Assembly (NCBI GenBank): GCA_903905665.1
Contig: CAIVHJ010000466.1
Span: 1 to 5,296 of the forward strand
Direction: 5' to 3'
DNA: 5,296 bases
Origin: an uncultured Phycisphaerales bacterium
Lineage (GTDB): Bacteria; Planctomycetota; Phycisphaerae; UBA1845; CAIVHJ01
This document shows positions 5,153 to 5,296 of this stretch, piece after piece. Under the pieces are notes generated by a model that was not told the DNA's origin, ran no database searches, and was given only the letters and a program-made list of their open reading frames with translations. Made by a program: the position numbers and the translations under genes. How positions within the stretch are numbered: position 1 is the stretch's first letter; every line of letters begins with the position of its first letter.

Positions 5153-5296
5153 TTCTTGATTTGCGGGGCGGTCTTCAGCGCCCAGCGGACCGCTTTCGCC
5201 GTGGCGGAGTCCTTCGGGATTTCGGTGAGGCCGATCTCCAGCGCCTCGATCGGGTCGTCCACGGCGAACGCGGCGGCGATGGCGGCGGCGAAGAAC
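5101..5296 (-). CDS. ADP-ribosylglycohydrolase fragment, partial at both ends
   Basis: About 65 codons on the minus strand, running in from beyond the window edge, read as the interior of an ADP-ribosylglycohydrolase (DraG/ARH-like, Pfam ADP_ribosyl_GH), a family that removes ADP-ribose from proteins or related substrates. Visible family features are FFAAAIAAAFA followed by DDPIEALEIGLTEIP, then AVRWAL, YRDARRRVDERFAGMH. In family members the next residues are typically VHTINNA, and then the C-terminal metal-site segment with a DxD-like motif. Here the frame instead passes into the antisense of the permease, so homology stops at GMH (about 5104). Codons are strongly G/C-ending (GCC, CTG, GAC, CGC), unlike the genes to the left. 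The family call comes from recalled sequence patterns; the substrate cannot be told. The frame stays open by chance to 4987, but that part is not real. Confidence 0.65.

Overview
The window reads like bacterial chromosomal or metagenome-assembled DNA, most plausibly from Planctomycetota (Phycisphaerae-like). This is an inference. It rests on a secreted NPCBM-domain protein, a lysS gene followed by a LolC/FtsX-type permease with an enlarged extracytoplasmic domain, and short low-complexity repeats between genes (ATCCRAR heptamers, TGAATGATGAATT units, CCACGAAGAC-type motifs) of a kind I recall from intergenic regions in that and related groups. The bulk is of moderate GC, but the last ~190 bases are about 70% GC by hand count and look foreign to the rest.

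Layout. A complete DinB/YfiT-like metal-site protein (33-530, +) has a textbook Shine-Dalgarno. Next comes a repeat-rich spacer (about 541-717) that happens to be open in frame with the following gene. That gene (718-1893, +) encodes a secreted protein with four beta-rich repeats and a C-terminal NPCBM domain. Convergent to it is a tiny gene of 33 codons (1918-2019, -) encoding a single-span membrane peptide with a very strong Shine-Dalgarno. Its leader contains a near-perfect 16-bp palindrome. A divergent lysS (2239-3696, +) encodes a complete class II lysyl-tRNA synthetase. After a 199-base spacer bounded by inverted copies of a 19-base repeat comes a LolC/LolE-like ABC permease (3896 onward, +).

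The right end is not a normal gene end. The permease matches its family up to the second membrane span (about 5110), then abruptly turns into 14 unrelated residues and a stop. From about 5104 to the window end the minus strand reads as the interior of an ADP-ribosylglycohydrolase, itself cut off at its conserved GMH motif. Two genes broken mid-domain at the same few bases, together with the GC jump, mark a chimeric junction: an assembly or amplification artefact, or a real illegitimate recombination.

Functionally the genes do not form one pathway. LysS is housekeeping. The permease is the membrane half of a lipoprotein-sorting (Lol-type) or MacB-type exporter, whose ATPase (LolD-like) would be expected downstream and is missing because of the junction. 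I see no defence system, mobile-element gene, CRISPR array, tRNA or rRNA. The least described items are the 33-aa membrane peptide with its palindromic leader and the repeat-derived gene starts.
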